The notes: a model not told the origin generated them from the letters alone. A stretch of 37,526 bases of DNA from Brevundimonas sp. (GCF_003248455.1 NZ_QFNM01000032.1:1-37526); one strand, 5' to 3'. Counted from the first letter of the stretch, positions 9,018-17,370 are shown. Numbers and translations are program-made.

Positions 9018-9123
9018 GTCCTTCCGGGGCTTCGCGCAGCGAAGAACCCGGAACCCAGGACTGCATCATCGAACGTGGGGCCGCCCTGGGCTCCGGGTTC
9101 CGCTGCGCGGCCCCGGAGTGACG
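9018..9123. repeat. Nested palindromic intergenic element
   Basis: Nested inverted repeats directly downstream of the methyltransferase stop. The outer arms are 9018-9031 (CGTCCTTCCGGGGC) and 9110-9123 (GCCCCGGAGTGACG), with two mismatches. The inner arms GAACCCGGAACCCAGG (about 9044-9059) and CCTGGGCTCCGGGTTC (9085-9100) have one mismatch. Small hairpins (TTCGCGCAGCGAA on the left) separate inner from outer arms. The layout and the CGTC...CCCAG / CTGGG...GACG ends resemble the element at 27557-27719, so both are probably members of one interspersed family. Confidence 0.75.
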
Positions 9124-9163
9124 TCTATTGTGCAGCTTCGGTCCGCATGCTCATGTTCTGTAC

Positions 9164-9472
9164 ATGAAAGCGGACGCCGTCATCGCAGTGTATATCATGG
9201 CGAACTTTCGCAACGGCACGATCTATACTGGCGTCACCAGCGATCTGATGCAGCGGACATGGCGGCATCGCACTGGCGCCACGCCGGGGTTCGCTTCAGA
9301 GCATGGTTGCAAGACCCTGGTTTGGTACGAGCAGCATGAAACCATGATCGAGGCGATCGTGCGTGAAAAGGCGCTGAAGAAGTGGCGACGGTCCTGGAAG
9401 CTGGCGCTGATCGAAGCCGCAAATCCGCAATGGCTCGATCTGGCCGCCGACTGGTATGGCGTCCGCCCATGA
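9164..9472 (+). CDS. GIY-YIG domain protein (UPF0213/YhbQ-like)
   Basis: A 102-aa single-domain GIY-YIG protein. The core appears as AVYIMANFRNGTIYTGVTSD (V-Y-I ... I-Y-T-G), followed by the conserved Arg in MQRTWRHR and the Glu in AIVREKALKKWRR. Family knowledge: GIY-YIG modules are metal-dependent nucleases; small stand-alone members of this subgroup have poorly defined roles in DNA repair or genome maintenance. The ATG at 9164 is chosen because it lies just before the first domain strand; a TTG 36 bases upstream is in frame but falls against the palindromic element. The stop overlaps the start of the following membrane protein gene by 4 bases (ATGA), implying translational coupling. Confidence 0.85.
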   Translation: MKADAVIAVYIMANFRNGTIYTGVTSDLMQRTWRHRTGATPGFASEHGCKTLVWYEQHETMIEAIVREKALKKWRRSWKLALIEAANPQWLDLAADWYGVRP

Positions 9473-9792
9473 AGCCTATGCTGATCTACCCCCTGGCCGC
9501 CCTGGCCGAGATCGGCGGCTGTTTCGCCTTCTGGGCTTGGCTGAAGCTGGATCGCTCGCCGCTGTGGCTGGCGCCGGGCGTCCTGTGCCTGATCGCCTTC
9601 GCCTGGCTGCTGACCCTGGTCCCCAGCGCGGCGGCGGGCCGGGCCTTCGCGGCCTATGGCGGGGTCTATATCTGCGCCTCCCTGGTCTGGATGGCCCTGA
9701 TCGAGAAGACGGCGCCGGATCGGTGGGATGTGCTGGGCGGTCTGGTCTGTATCGTCGGCGCGGGGATCATCCTGCTCGGGCCGAGGGCCTGA
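9469..9792 (+). CDS. YnfA family (UPF0060) small membrane protein
   Basis: A 107-aa inner membrane protein of about four helices, the normal length for the family. Signatures are LAALAEIGGCFAFWAWLK near the N-terminus, YGGVYICASLVWMALIE in the middle and DVLGGLVCIVGAGIILLGPR at the C-terminus. Family knowledge: YnfA proteins resemble small multidrug resistance transporters, and some have been linked to drug efflux; the substrate here is unknown. The ATG at 9469 overlaps the stop of the GIY-YIG gene by 4 bases. Earlier in-frame ATG codons would add a charged segment belonging to the other gene's frame and are rejected. Confidence 0.92.
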   Translation: MKPMLIYPLAALAEIGGCFAFWAWLKLDRSPLWLAPGVLCLIAFAWLLTLVPSAAAGRAFAAYGGVYICASLVWMALIEKTAPDRWDVLGGLVCIVGAGIILLGPRA

Positions 9793-9799
9793 GGCGGAG

Positions 9800-9868
9800 G
9801 GTGAGCGAGAGGTGCGAGTGAGCAAGGCGTGAGCGGTTCGTACGAACGGCAAGGCGTCGGCTCATCCC
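9800..9868. repeat. Intergenic hairpin repeat, degraded copy C
   Basis: Partial third copy of the repeat at 6955-7038 and 8144-8214. It keeps GTGAGCGAGAGG, AGTGAGCAAGGCGTGAGCG and, after a loop containing the self-complementary TTCGTACGAA, CGGCTCATCCC. The right arm is truncated and runs into the stop codon of the minus-strand gene that ends at 9862. It lies where two convergent genes meet. Confidence 0.6.
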
Positions 9869-10779
9869 GCCCCCAGCAGGTCCGACCATTTCCAACTGCC
9901 CTTGCCCAGGGCCAGTTGCGCCCCGCCGGATCGGTCCTCCAGCTTCAGCACCGCCAGGCCGGTCATGCGCTGGGCCTTGCATTCGGCCGGGGCGAAGGCG
10001 ACCTCCAGGGCGATGGCCTGGCGCACCCCGGCCAGGCCCTTGCCCGACTGATTGCGGCTCTGCAGCCAGTCGCCGTTCCAGACCAGGATCGCGCGGCCCG
10101 AGGCGTTCATCGCCTGGGCGGCCTCGATCACGGCGCGGCGCACCGCCTGGTCGTCGCGCACCGCGTCCTGGACCCAGCGGACCATGTCGCAGGAGCCGCC
10201 GCCCGAACCGGGGCCCGCGCCGATCCCGCCCGATCCGCCGCCCCCGCCAGGACCGCTCCCGCCGCCCGGCCCGGCGCCGACCGTCACGGCTCCGGCGATC
10301 TCGGCCGGTCCCAGCAGGGGCAGGGCCGGGCCGGGCGGAGCGGGGGCTACGCGCAGCGGCTCGACCTCGGGCTGGCGTTTGGACAGGGTCGGTCGCGGCC
10401 GCGCCGCCGCCGCCGCGGGCGGACGACGCTGGGGTGCGGGAGCAGGCGTCGCCGCGGAGACGGCGGCGGCCGGCGCGTCCGGCTCGGGCGACGGGTCGGG
10501 AGCGATGATCCTGGCCGGGGGAGGCGGCGGGGGCGGCGGCGGCGCGACCAGCTCCACCCTGACGATAAGCGGGGAGAGGTCGTCCGGGGCCGGCGTCACG
10601 CGCGCGGTCATCAGCAGCGCCAGCCCCAGATGCGCCGCCAGGATCGGGGTCGCCGCCAAGGCCCATCGCCGTGCGCGCGGCGCCCTCAATCGCCGATCCG
10701 TGATGAGGGGCGCCTGCCCGTTCGCATGGTCATGGCGACGAAACGCCTGTAAAAAATCACGACGGGTCGTTGAAAACAT
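9862..10779 (-). CDS. TonB-like inner membrane protein with unknown C-terminal domain
   Basis: A 305-aa protein with a basic N-terminus, one membrane helix near residues 40-58 (WALAATPILAAHLGLALL), a polyproline run (nine Pro near 81-89), a long Pro/Ala-rich stretch and a Gly/Ser-rich linker near 175-205. It ends in a folded-looking domain of about 100 residues beginning SCDMVRWVQDAVRDD and containing ILVWNGDWLQS and ALEVAFAPAECKAQRM. The first part looks like the anchor and spanner of TonB, but the C-terminal domain lacks the TonB signature as far as I can read. The start is uncertain: no good Shine-Dalgarno precedes 10779 and the first codons include rare TTA/TTT, so a TTG near 10689 is possible. 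No function is assigned beyond an envelope-spanning protein. Confidence 0.75.
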   Translation of the reverse strand: MFSTTRRDFLQAFRRHDHANGQAPLITDRRLRAPRARRWALAATPILAAHLGLALLMTARVTPAPDDLSPLIVRVELVAPPPPPPPPPARIIAPDPSPEPDAPAAAVSAATPAPAPQRRPPAAAAARPRPTLSKRQPEVEPLRVAPAPPGPALPLLGPAEIAGAVTVGAGPGGGSGPGGGGGSGGIGAGPGSGGGSCDMVRWVQDAVRDDQAVRRAVIEAAQAMNASGRAILVWNGDWLQSRNQSGKGLAGVRQAIALEVAFAPAECKAQRMTGLAVLKLEDRSGGAQLALGKGSWKWSDLLGAG

Positions 10780-11065
10780 CCAGGCGCGTCAGGAAAGAGG
10801 CGTCGCGTAAATACAACCGCACGGCGTTTCAGATTTCGCTGAGATCAGACAGGCCGCCCTCCGGCCGTGCCGTCGGCGGACCAACGCCGCATCTCGCCCG
10901 GCGGTTCCAAGACCTGACGAAAATCCGCGGATTCGGCGATGTCCCCTATGGTCAAGCTGACATCTTCCCGCCCAACACGCGCCATTACTCCGCCTTTCAG
11001 CCTACGCCATTTTCATCCGGCGCATGAAACTGGGCGTGGCGCCCCCGGCTAGAAGGAGACAGAAC

Positions 11066-11617
11066 TTGAGCAGATCGAAACTCAGGACGGCGGTCGTCGG
11101 CGGCGCCCTCATCGCCCTCGGCCTGGCGGCCAGCGGCTGCGCCAGCCATCGTTTCGTGCGCGATCAGGTCCAAGTCGTCGACAACCGCGTGACCGGCGTC
11201 GAAGGCACGGCGGCTCAGGCTCTGCAGCGGGCCAACGACGCCCACAAGCTGGCCGAGGGCAAGTTCCTCTATCAGGTCGTGCTGTCCGACGATTCCGTGA
11301 AATTCCCCACGGACGCGGCGGCCCTGTCGCCCGAGGCCGAGCAACGCCTGGCCCAGTTCGCCCAGCGCCTGCGAAGCGAGAACCGCAACGTCTATCTGGA
11401 AATCCAGGGCTATACCGACTCGACCGGCACGCCCCAGCACAACGACGAGCTGGGCCAGCAGCGGGCCGAGGCCGTGCGTCGCTTCCTGAACCGCCAGGGC
11501 GTCGCCCTGAACCGGATGGCGACCATCTCCTATGGCCAGGAACAGCCGGTGGCCTCGAACGACACGCCCGAAGGCCGTTCGCAGAACCGCCGCGTGACCA
11601 TCGTCGTCCTGGCCTAA
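11066..11617 (+). CDS. OmpA-family outer membrane lipoprotein
   Basis: A 183-aa lipoprotein. The TTG at 11066 is the likely start because AAGGAGA lies just upstream and it gives a short signal peptide ending in a lipobox (LAASGC, Cys25). A short helical/coiled stretch follows (VDNRVTGVEGTAAQALQRAN), then an OmpA-like peptidoglycan-binding domain from about residue 75: VKFPTDAAALSPEA, LEIQGYTDSTGTPQHNDELG, QRAEAVRRFL and SQNRRVTIVV. The Asp and Arg that hold diaminopimelate in this fold are present (TDSTG..., NRRV). Family knowledge: such proteins tie the outer membrane to peptidoglycan. It resembles Pal but the divergent linker argues against calling it Pal. A strong terminator follows. Confidence 0.9.
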   Translation: MSRSKLRTAVVGGALIALGLAASGCASHRFVRDQVQVVDNRVTGVEGTAAQALQRANDAHKLAEGKFLYQVVLSDDSVKFPTDAAALSPEAEQRLAQFAQRLRSENRNVYLEIQGYTDSTGTPQHNDELGQQRAEAVRRFLNRQGVALNRMATISYGQEQPVASNDTPEGRSQNRRVTIVVLA

Positions 11618-11640
11618 GCCGCCTCGACCTTGAACACCGG

Positions 11641-11673
11641 AACGGCGGCCGCCCTCGCAGCGGCCGCCGTTTT
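11641..11673 (+). terminator. Rho-independent terminator after the OmpA lipoprotein gene
   Basis: Perfect 12-bp stem: 11641-11652 (AACGGCGGCCGC) pairs with 11660-11671, with a 7-base loop and TTTT at 11670-11673. It lies between convergent genes. Its stem start (AACGGCGGC) and CTCGCA loop bases recur in the terminator at 30284-30317. Confidence 0.9.
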
Positions 11674-11678
11674 CGTGA

Positions 11679-12380
11679 CTACAGCGTGTCGAAGAAGGCC
11701 GGCACGGCCTGCGTCGCCGGCCCGTAAACGCCTTCGTCGAACAGGCGCGCGCCCGACGTCGGCTGCAGATTGATCTCCACCGTCCGCGCCCCCGAATGGC
11801 GCGCCGCCTGGACGAACCCCGCCGCCGGATAGACCGCGCCCGACGTGCCGATCGACACGAACAGATCGCAGGCCGCCAGAGCCCTCTCGATCCGCTCCAT
11901 CTGCAGCGGCGTCTCCCCGAACCAGACGATGTGCGGCCGCATGACGCCGTCTGGATGGTGGGGCGACGGCTGATCCGCCGTCATGTCGCCCGCCCAGTCC
12001 GTCACCACGCCCGATCGGGTGCAGCGCGCCTTCAGCAGCTCGCCGTGCATGTGGATCAGTTCGAAGCCGGCGGCCGGCGGCGTCTGCGCATGCGCCCGGT
12101 CGTGCAGATCGTCGACGTTCTGCGTCACCAGCAGGAAACCGCCCGCCCACCGCGCCGCCAGCTCGGCCAGAGCCCGGTGCGCGGCGTTGGGCCGGACCTG
12201 GGCCAGCTGCCGCCGCCGCTGATTGTAGAAGTCCTGAACCAGGGCCGGATCGGCCGCATAGCCCTCCGGCGTCGCCACATCCTCGACGCGGCGCCCGCAC
12301 CAAAGCCCGTCCGACGCCCGAAACGTCGGCACGCCGCTCTCGGCCGATATGCCGGCGCCGGTCAGGACGACGAGGTTCAT
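11679..12380 (-). CDS. cobB: CobB-type sirtuin, NAD-dependent protein deacylase
   Basis: A 233-aa SIR2-family deacylase that removes acyl groups from lysines using NAD+. Motifs: LTGAGISAESGVPTFR (NAD site, residues 6-21), TQNVDDLHDRAH (87-97), catalytic His112 in IHMHGELLK, WFGE (153-156) and GTSGAVYPAAGF. Tyr52 and Arg55 in DFYNQRRRQL match the class III pair that accepts succinyl- and malonyl-lysine, so desuccinylase activity is plausible. Odd point: only one cysteine (Cys120, KARCTRSG) is found in the zinc-ribbon region. Where E. coli CobB has a CHCC cluster this protein reads SPHHPDGVMRP, so structural zinc may be lost. No short-range operon partner. Confidence 0.93.
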   Translation of the reverse strand: MNLVVLTGAGISAESGVPTFRASDGLWCGRRVEDVATPEGYAADPALVQDFYNQRRRQLAQVRPNAAHRALAELAARWAGGFLLVTQNVDDLHDRAHAQTPPAAGFELIHMHGELLKARCTRSGVVTDWAGDMTADQPSPHHPDGVMRPHIVWFGETPLQMERIERALAACDLFVSIGTSGAVYPAAGFVQAARHSGARTVEINLQPTSGARLFDEGVYGPATQAVPAFFDTL

Positions 12381-12411
12381 GGCGCGATTATCTGCCTGAC
12401 CTGTCTGGCGT

Positions 12412-13068
12412 TCAGCAAGCGCCGAAGTTCGCCAGATAGGCGTTATAGTCTGGCCAACGGAATCCCATGGGTGCGCGACGCAGTTCGAGCGTCTCAGGGT
12501 CTTCAGTGAGCGCTGGGATCATACGCCCTTCGACGCATTGCATCTGCGTGCCGTAGCGTTGCGGACGGTTCTCTGCGACGGCGATGCGGTCATACATCAT
12601 CGCATACTGCCACTTCGGCGCCTCGCCCCGGTCCGCCATCGCCTCCAATGCGGGCAGAAACCTTTTCTGCAATGCGGTGTCGGCGTGCTGGATAACGAGG
12701 AAGGCGCCTGTCGCCGCCTCTTGGCCGTAGATGGCGGTGGAGAACCAGCCTTCGGCCGGAACCAGTGACAGAACGGTGGCGACGGTCTCCTCACTGACAG
12801 CATCGAGCCGCGCTTCGGCCTCAGCATGGGCGGCGCGTCGATCCGCCTCCGAAAGGGCGGAGAGATCGACGCTGTGCATCGCCTTCAGGGGCTCCTGATC
12901 GAGGGCCAGCACCAACTCCAGCTGTTCGCGAGGCGTGGAATTGTCGGGCACGGCCGCCTGCCTGGCGCGTGCGTTCGCAATGGCCTCGGTCAAGGGACGA
13001 AGCGCCGCCTCGGCGGCGGCGGAAAGATCGGCCAAACTCAAGGCGGCCACGAGGAACCCAGCCAGCAT
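12412..13068 (-). CDS. DUF6624-type protein, probably secreted
   Basis: A 218-aa protein with a hydrophobic, signal-like N-terminus (MLAGFLVAALSLADLSAAAEA). A helical region follows, then a block typical of DUF6624: GWFSTAIYGQEAATGAFLVIQHAD, FLPALEAMADRGEAPKW and YAMMYDRIAVAENRPQRYGTQ. These Trp/Gln/His/Asp positions recur in the family, whose function is not known to me. The start at 13068 is chosen because an AAGAGA-type ribosome site precedes it and the signal peptide begins there; an upstream in-frame ATG would add a Cys/Arg-rich extension. It is tail-to-head 31 bases upstream of cobB on the same strand, with no sign of a functional link. Confidence 0.85.
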   Translation of the reverse strand: MLAGFLVAALSLADLSAAAEAALRPLTEAIANARARQAAVPDNSTPREQLELVLALDQEPLKAMHSVDLSALSEADRRAAHAEAEARLDAVSEETVATVLSLVPAEGWFSTAIYGQEAATGAFLVIQHADTALQKRFLPALEAMADRGEAPKWQYAMMYDRIAVAENRPQRYGTQMQCVEGRMIPALTEDPETLELRRAPMGFRWPDYNAYLANFGAC

Positions 13069-13250
13069 GGTAAAGTCTCTTCTTTGCCGGGCCAGACTAT
13101 TGTCGCGGGTGCAGGATTCAAGTCTGTCGTGCATCGCGACCCTGCCGATCCTGACGCTGTGACTCCAAAAAATCGTCGTGGTCTCCAGCGCGGGCTGGCT
13201 TTCCCGGCGCCGCTCATGACAAACAGGCGCAAAGACAAGGAGCCCCCGCC

Positions 13251-14357
<1,107 letters not shown>

Positions 14358-14417
14358 CGGTTCGTTGCCAAAGAAAACTGACATGGCTATCGTGTCCGCC
14401 TCACAAGGAGGATGGCC

Positions 14418-14801
14418 ATGTTCACCCACGTCGTCGTCGGCGCCAACGATATCGAGGCGTCGCGCAAATTCTATGATGCGGCCCTGGGTGCGCTGGGCGT
14501 GGAGCCTGCTTCGGGACCTGATCCTCTAGGGCGATATTGGTGGCGCACCCGCCTGGGCGCCTTCGCCGTCGGCGCGCCCATCGACGGCGAACCCGCCTGC
14601 CACGCCAACGGCGGCACAATCGGCTTTCACGCCAAGACGCCCGAAATGGTCCAGGCCTTCCACGACGCCGGCGTCGCCGCCGGCGGCCGCGCCATCGAAG
14701 ACCCGCCGGGCGAGCGCCAGGGTCCGTTCGGCCCCATGATCCTGGCCTATCTGCGCGACCCCTCGGGCAACAAGATCTGCGCCATGCATCGGGCGGGGTA
14801 G
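14418..14801 (+). CDS. VOC-family (glyoxalase/dioxygenase fold) protein
   Basis: A 127-aa single VOC module: MFTHVVVGANDIEASRKFYD at the start, TIGFHAKTPEMVQAFHDAG in the middle, and LAYLRDPSGNKICAMH at the end, where the D-P-x-G-N-K closing motif is typical. His4 and the late residues could supply metal ligands. The start is taken at 14418 because AAGGAGG ends immediately before an ATG at 14412, too close for that codon to be used. It lies 60 bases after frmA. Family knowledge: homologs are often found beside formaldehyde dehydrogenase genes and are loosely called lactoylglutathione lyase-like. A glutathione-adduct role is inference. Confidence 0.88.
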   Translation: MFTHVVVGANDIEASRKFYDAALGALGVEPASGPDPLGRYWWRTRLGAFAVGAPIDGEPACHANGGTIGFHAKTPEMVQAFHDAGVAAGGRAIEDPPGERQGPFGPMILAYLRDPSGNKICAMHRAG

Positions 14802-14813
14802 CCTCTTGGTGCG

Positions 14814-14834
14814 ATGATAGCGCTGTGCTATCAT
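14814..14834. promoter_or_regulatory. Perfect palindrome, probable VapBC operator
   Basis: ATGATAGC-GCTGT-GCTATCAT: perfect 8-base arms around a 5-base spacer, ending six bases before the vapB start codon. VapBC-type complexes commonly bind such inverted repeats to repress their own promoter, so this is the likely autoregulatory site. It also covers the likely ribosome-binding region. Confidence 0.65.
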
Positions 14835-14840
14835 TTCCTC

Positions 14841-15068
14841 ATGGCTCAGGTTCTCGTACGTGATCTCGACGACCGCATCGTCGCCCGTCTCAAGGTGATG
14901 GCGAAGGCGCAGAACATTTCCCTGGAGCAGAAGTTCAGGGACATGGCGGCGCGCGAGGTCCAACTCGCCGAGGAGCGGTTCGAGCGGGCGGCCGCACGTA
15001 TCCGCGAGAGTACGCGCGGCGTGGTCTTGGATACGACGGCGATGATCCGCGAAGATCGGGATCGATGA
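14841..15068 (+). CDS. vapB: FitA/VapB-like ribbon-helix-helix antitoxin
   Basis: A 75-aa antitoxin partner of the PIN-domain protein that follows. The N-terminal ribbon and helices (MAQVLVRDLDDRIVARLKVM, AKAQNISLEQKFRDMAAREV) match FitA/VapB ribbon-helix-helix DNA-binding proteins. The C-terminal tail (ESTRGVVLDTTAMIREDRDR) is the usual toxin-wrapping segment with Arg near the end. The ATG at 14841 fits the fold; an upstream in-frame ATG at 14814 lies within the operator palindrome and would add a hydrophobic stretch. Its stop overlaps the toxin start by 4 bases (ATGA). It sits inside the formaldehyde detoxification gene run. Confidence 0.9.
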   Translation: MAQVLVRDLDDRIVARLKVMAKAQNISLEQKFRDMAAREVQLAEERFERAAARIRESTRGVVLDTTAMIREDRDR

Positions 15069-15478
15069 CCATCGCCGTCTTTGACGCCAGCGTTGCGGTC
15101 AAGTGGCTGGTCGCGGACGATGATCTGGCTCCGCCGGCCTTGGCCGCACGCGAACGTTATGAGGCGTCTGCGCCTCGTCTGATCCAGACCGAGGTGGCCA
15201 ATGCCCTGTGGAAATATGTGCGGCTTGGGGCTGTGCCGCTGGACGCCGCTGTGGAGGGCGTGGCCGTCCTCGAAGATGTGATGGACCTCGTCCCCGATGA
15301 ACGCTTGCTTGAGCGGGCGCAAAGGCTTTCGGGTCGAATCGACCACCCTGTTTACGACTGCCTCTATCTTGTCTTGGCGCGTGACGGCGATGCGCCCTTG
15401 GTGACGGCTGATCGACGCCTGGCCGAAAAGAGCCGCGAAATTGGCGTCGAGACCCTTCTGATCGGCAAGAATACATGA
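15065..15478 (+). CDS. vapC: VapC-type PIN-domain ribonuclease toxin
   Basis: A 137-aa PIN-domain toxin. The acidic metal-binding residues are all present: Asp7 (AVFDASVAVKW), Glu43 (QTEVANALW), Asp98 (HPVYDCLYLVLA) and Asp116 (LVTADRRLAEK). Family knowledge: VapC toxins cleave tRNA or rRNA and are neutralised by the cognate antitoxin. The gene overlaps vapB by 4 bases upstream and fghA by 4 bases downstream (ATGA in both cases), so toxin and the metabolic gene appear translationally linked. All catalytic residues are intact, so I expect an active toxin. The codon use is somewhat less GC-biased than that of frmA, consistent with acquisition. Confidence 0.93.
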   Translation: MTIAVFDASVAVKWLVADDDLAPPALAARERYEASAPRLIQTEVANALWKYVRLGAVPLDAAVEGVAVLEDVMDLVPDERLLERAQRLSGRIDHPVYDCLYLVLARDGDAPLVTADRRLAEKSREIGVETLLIGKNT

Positions 15479-16314
15479 CCCTTCAAACCACCAAGACCCA
15501 CGTCGTCCACGGCGGGACGCTGCGCTATATGAAGCACGACAGCGCCGTGACCGGCACGCCCATGACGCTGTCGGTGTTCACGCCGCCCGGAGAGGGGCCG
15601 TTTCCCGTGCTGATCTGGCTGTCGGGCCTGACCTGCACCGAGGACAATTTCACCACCAAGGCCGGCGCCTACCGGGCCGCCGCCGAGCATGGCCTCGTCG
15701 TCGTGGCGCCCGACACCTCGCCGCGCGGAGAAGGCGTCGCCGACGATCCCGCCTATGATCTCGGCCAGGGCGCCGGCTTCTATGTCGATGCGACGGAACA
15801 GCCCTGGGCGCCGCATTTCCGCATGGAATCCTATGTCGCGGACGAGTTGATCGCCCTGATCGACAGGGCGTTCCCGACCACTGGCGCTCGCGCCGTCTCG
15901 GGCCATTCGATGGGCGGACACGGCGCCCTGACCCTGGCGCTGCGTCACCCCGATCTGTTCAAGTCCGTCTCCGCCTTCGCCCCGATCGGTTCGCCGACCC
16001 GCTGTCCGTGGGGCGAAAAGGCGTTCGCCGCCTATCTTGGCCCGGACCGGGCCGCATGGGCCGAACACGACGCCGCGCTGCTGCTGGCTTCGGGCGCCGC
16101 GCGCGGCGTGTATGACGACATTCTGGTGGACCAGGGCGACGCCGACAGTTTCCTGGCCGACCAGTTGAAGCCTGAACTGCTGCAGGCCGCCGCCGACGCC
16201 GCGGGCCAGACGATCACCCTGCGGATGCAGCCCGGCTACGACCACTCCTATTTCTTCATGGCCAGCTTCATCGCCGACCACATCGCCTTTCACGCCAGCC
16301 GGTTGAAGACCTGA
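15475..16314 (+). CDS. fghA: S-formylglutathione hydrolase
   Basis: A 279-aa esterase-D-type alpha/beta hydrolase that splits S-formylglutathione into formate and glutathione, the second step after FrmA. The nucleophile is Ser145 in SGHSMGGHGAL, the acid is Asp222 or Asp224 (DQGDADSF), and the base is His257 (GYDHSYFF). Other family signatures are PVLIWLSGLTCTEDNF, MESYVADEL and IGSPTRCPWGEKAF. The length is normal for the family. The start ATG overlaps the vapC stop, and no separate promoter is visible inside vapC. Formaldehyde detoxification therefore seems to be transcribed with, or through, the toxin-antitoxin pair. Confidence 0.96.
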   Translation: MTLQTTKTHVVHGGTLRYMKHDSAVTGTPMTLSVFTPPGEGPFPVLIWLSGLTCTEDNFTTKAGAYRAAAEHGLVVVAPDTSPRGEGVADDPAYDLGQGAGFYVDATEQPWAPHFRMESYVADELIALIDRAFPTTGARAVSGHSMGGHGALTLALRHPDLFKSVSAFAPIGSPTRCPWGEKAFAAYLGPDRAAWAEHDAALLLASGAARGVYDDILVDQGDADSFLADQLKPELLQAAADAAGQTITLRMQPGYDHSYFFMASFIADHIAFHASRLKT

Positions 16315-16341
16315 GCCGTCGGCGGTGCTAAGGGCGGCCCC

Positions 16342-16566
16342 ATGACCACGGCCGATCCCTACGAACCCCTGTTTTCCGCCCTGTGCCGCGAGGTGGGCTT
16401 CTGCCTGCACGAAAAGGGCCGCAAGCGCGTGATCGCCGCCTTGCCGGGGGGCTTGGACGCCGCCGTGCGCGCGGTGTTCGCGGCCGAGGGCGTGGACGAG
16501 CCCAATGCGCCGGGCGATCTGAAGCGGGCGGTGCGCGACTGTCTGAAGGCGAACTTGCCAGCTTGA
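16342..16566 (+). CDS. Small conserved-looking hypothetical protein, 74 aa
   Basis: I do not recognise it. The protein is short, soluble and helical: MTTADPYEPLFSALCREV, then HEKGRKRVIAALPGGLDAAV, and FAAEGVDEPNAPGDLKRAV. It has two cysteines in its first third (Cys15, Cys21) and one near the end. It follows fghA by 27 bases on the same strand and could be the last gene of that transcript. Coding is supported by the GC-rich third positions and by the clean start and stop, but not by any known motif. Confidence 0.7.
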   Translation: MTTADPYEPLFSALCREVGFCLHEKGRKRVIAALPGGLDAAVRAVFAAEGVDEPNAPGDLKRAVRDCLKANLPA

Positions 16567-16672
16567 CCGTTCCAGGCCGATAAGTCGGAACGAATCCGGG
16601 CGCCGGCGCTTGGGTTTGCCGAAGGGGCGCCTATCTCCGTCCCATCAGAATCTGTCGCGAGAGGAACCTCCC

Positions 16673-17284
16673 ATGGCCTTCACCCTGCCGCCCCTGCCGT
16701 ATGCCTACGACGCCCTGGAACCGGCCATCGACAAGGAGACGATGACCTTCCACCACGACAAGCATCACCAGACCTATGTCGACAATCTGAACAAGGCCAT
16801 CGACGCCGACCCCTCGCTGCAGGGCAAGTCGCTTGAAGACCTCTTCGCCGACATCTCCAAGGCGCCCAAGGCCGTGCGCAACAACGGCGGCGGCCACTGG
16901 AACCACAGCCTGTTCTGGGAGCTGCTGGCCCCCGCCGACCAGGCCGGCGAGCCCTCGGCCGAACTGCTGGCCGCCATCGACAGCGACCTGGGCGGGCTGG
17001 ACAAGTTCAAGGCCGACTTCGACGCCGCCGGCGCCGGTCAGTTCGGCTCGGGCTGGGCCTGGCTGATTCTTCAGGACGGCAAGCTGAAGGTCACTTCGAC
17101 CCCGAACCAGGACAATCCGCTGATGGACGTGGCCGACGAGAAGGGCGCCGTCCTCCTGGCCGCCGACGTCTGGGAGCACGCCTATTATCTGAAGTACCAG
17201 AACCGCCGGGTCGATTACCTGAAGGCCTTCTGGTCGGTGGTGAACTGGAACAAGGTCAACGAACTCTACGCCGCCGCCAAATAA
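16673..17284 (+). CDS. sodB: Superoxide dismutase, Fe/Mn family (Mn-type signature)
   Basis: A 203-aa cytoplasmic superoxide dismutase converting superoxide to O2 and H2O2. Metal ligands are His27 (MTFHHDKHH), His78 (GGHWNHSLFW), Asp165 and His169 (DVWEHAYYLKYQNRR). Metal choice: the protein has Gly near position 73 and Gln146 (TPNQDNPLM), the arrangement of Mn enzymes, whereas iron enzymes usually carry the active-site Gln in the N-terminal half. It may therefore use Mn or either metal despite the usual alphaproteobacterial name sodB. The ATG at 16673 follows GAGAGGAACC. It is monocistronic, ended by the terminator at 17311-17339. Confidence 0.97.
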   Translation: MAFTLPPLPYAYDALEPAIDKETMTFHHDKHHQTYVDNLNKAIDADPSLQGKSLEDLFADISKAPKAVRNNGGGHWNHSLFWELLAPADQAGEPSAELLAAIDSDLGGLDKFKADFDAAGAGQFGSGWAWLILQDGKLKVTSTPNQDNPLMDVADEKGAVLLAADVWEHAYYLKYQNRRVDYLKAFWSVVNWNKVNELYAAAK

Positions 17285-17310
17285 GGCCCGGTCGAGATCG
17301 AGAGACACCA

Positions 17311-17339
17311 CGCCCGCCGGAACCTCCGGCGGGCGTTTT
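17311..17339 (+). terminator. Rho-independent terminator after the superoxide dismutase gene
   Basis: An 11-bp perfect stem, 17311-17321 (CGCCCGCCGGA) with 17325-17335, a 3-base loop ACC, then TTTT at 17336-17339. It begins 26 bases after the stop codon. Confidence 0.92.
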
Positions 17340-17370
17340 CGATTCCACTGCTGCAAACGGAGACGATCAG

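Noticed and set aside
10922..10931. Ten-base palindrome ATCCGCGGAT upstream of the OmpA lipoprotein gene
   Set aside because: Too short and GC-rich to stand out from chance in this genome; no second copy seen.
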